Part shown: piece by piece, positions 5,704 to 5,904 of the stretch
Position numbering within the stretch: position 1 is the first letter of the stretch
How the letters are laid out: each line of letters begins with the position of its first letter
Assembly (NCBI GenBank): GCA_945906975.1
Contig: CAMDRY010000219.1
Location: forward strand, 1-5,904
Source: Bordetella parapertussis
GTDB lineage: Bacteria; Pseudomonadota; Gammaproteobacteria; Burkholderiales; SG8-39
DNA length: 5,904 bases
Direction: 5' to 3'
Notes under the pieces: model-generated
Told to the model about the DNA's origin: nothing
What the model saw: only the letters and a program-made list of their open reading frames with translations
The model's database searches: none
Position numbers and translations under genes: made by a program

Positions 5704-5713
5704 TCGGACTGAC

Positions 5714-5904
5714 GTGCTCAAACTCTACAAATCCGGCAATTCCATCTGCACGCAGAAGGTGATGATCACGCTGCGCGAAAAAGGCCTCGAGCCCGAAACG
5801 CAAAATATCAACCTGTTTGCCAACGAGCAGTACGACCCGGCCTATCTCAAGATCAATCCCAAGGGTGTGGTGCCGACCCTCGTTGACGAGGGCCGTATCA
5901 TCGT
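5714..5904 (+). CDS. Glutathione S-transferase, N-terminal domain (runs off the right edge)
   Basis: Sixty-three codons are visible before the window ends. They match the thioredoxin-fold N-terminal domain of a soluble glutathione S-transferase: LKLYKSGNSICTQKVMITLREKG as first strand, active loop and helix, then NPKGVVPTLVDEG with the cis-proline at Pro54 that contacts glutathione. Ser10 or Cys12 would be the candidate catalytic residue. The reading frame starts at GTG 5714, which aligns with the usual first residues (M-L-K-L-Y) of the family; no ATG fits and the ribosome site is weak. The gap after the amidase stop is only 10 nt, so it is probably the third gene of that operon. The helical C-terminal domain, which would identify the class, is not in the window. 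Confidence 0.85.
   Translation, partial: MLKLYKSGNSICTQKVMITLREKGLEPETQNINLFANEQYDPAYLKINPKGVVPTLVDEGRII

Overview
The window looks like chromosomal DNA from a high-GC Gram-negative bacterium, most plausibly a betaproteobacterium or a close relative. The signs are strongly GC-biased codon choice, a lipobox-bearing periplasmic amidase, an exported rhodanese, and a FleN/FlhG-type MinD ATPase beside a diguanylate cyclase. No RNA gene, insertion sequence, CRISPR array or phage gene is visible. I cannot name the species.

Layout. Two genes on the minus strand fill the left third: an exported tandem-rhodanese protein (608-1717) and, 62 nt downstream of it, an AmpD/AmiD-type N-acetylmuramoyl-L-alanine amidase that runs off the left edge (1-545). 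A 470-bp divergent intergenic region (1718-2187) holds two short tandem-repeat arrays. One of them is also a helically phased series of T-tracts. A third array lies inside the rhodanese signal-peptide codons. To the right, all genes are on the plus strand: a GGDEF diguanylate cyclase (2188-2979) and, 19 nt later, a FleN/FlhG-like MinD-family ATPase (2999-3850). After a 220-bp gap come a 71-aa GatC/AtzG-like small protein (4071-4286), an amidase-signature hydrolase starting 1 nt after it (4288-5703), and the N-terminal thioredoxin-fold domain of a glutathione S-transferase cut by the right edge (5714-5904).

How the genes fit together. The minus-strand pair are both envelope proteins: one for sulfur transfer, one for cutting peptidoglycan fragments. 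The GGDEF and MinD-like genes probably form one transcript and suggest a link between c-di-GMP and a polarity or motility ATPase, though no flagellar gene is in view. The small protein and the amidase look like a two-subunit amidohydrolase resembling GatC-GatA or AtzG-AtzE, with the glutathione S-transferase as a likely third gene of the operon.

The protein-coding content is mostly ordinary. The least ordinary features are the short tandem repeats around 1632-2032, and the two compact modules: cyclase with MinD-like ATPase, and small subunit with amidase.
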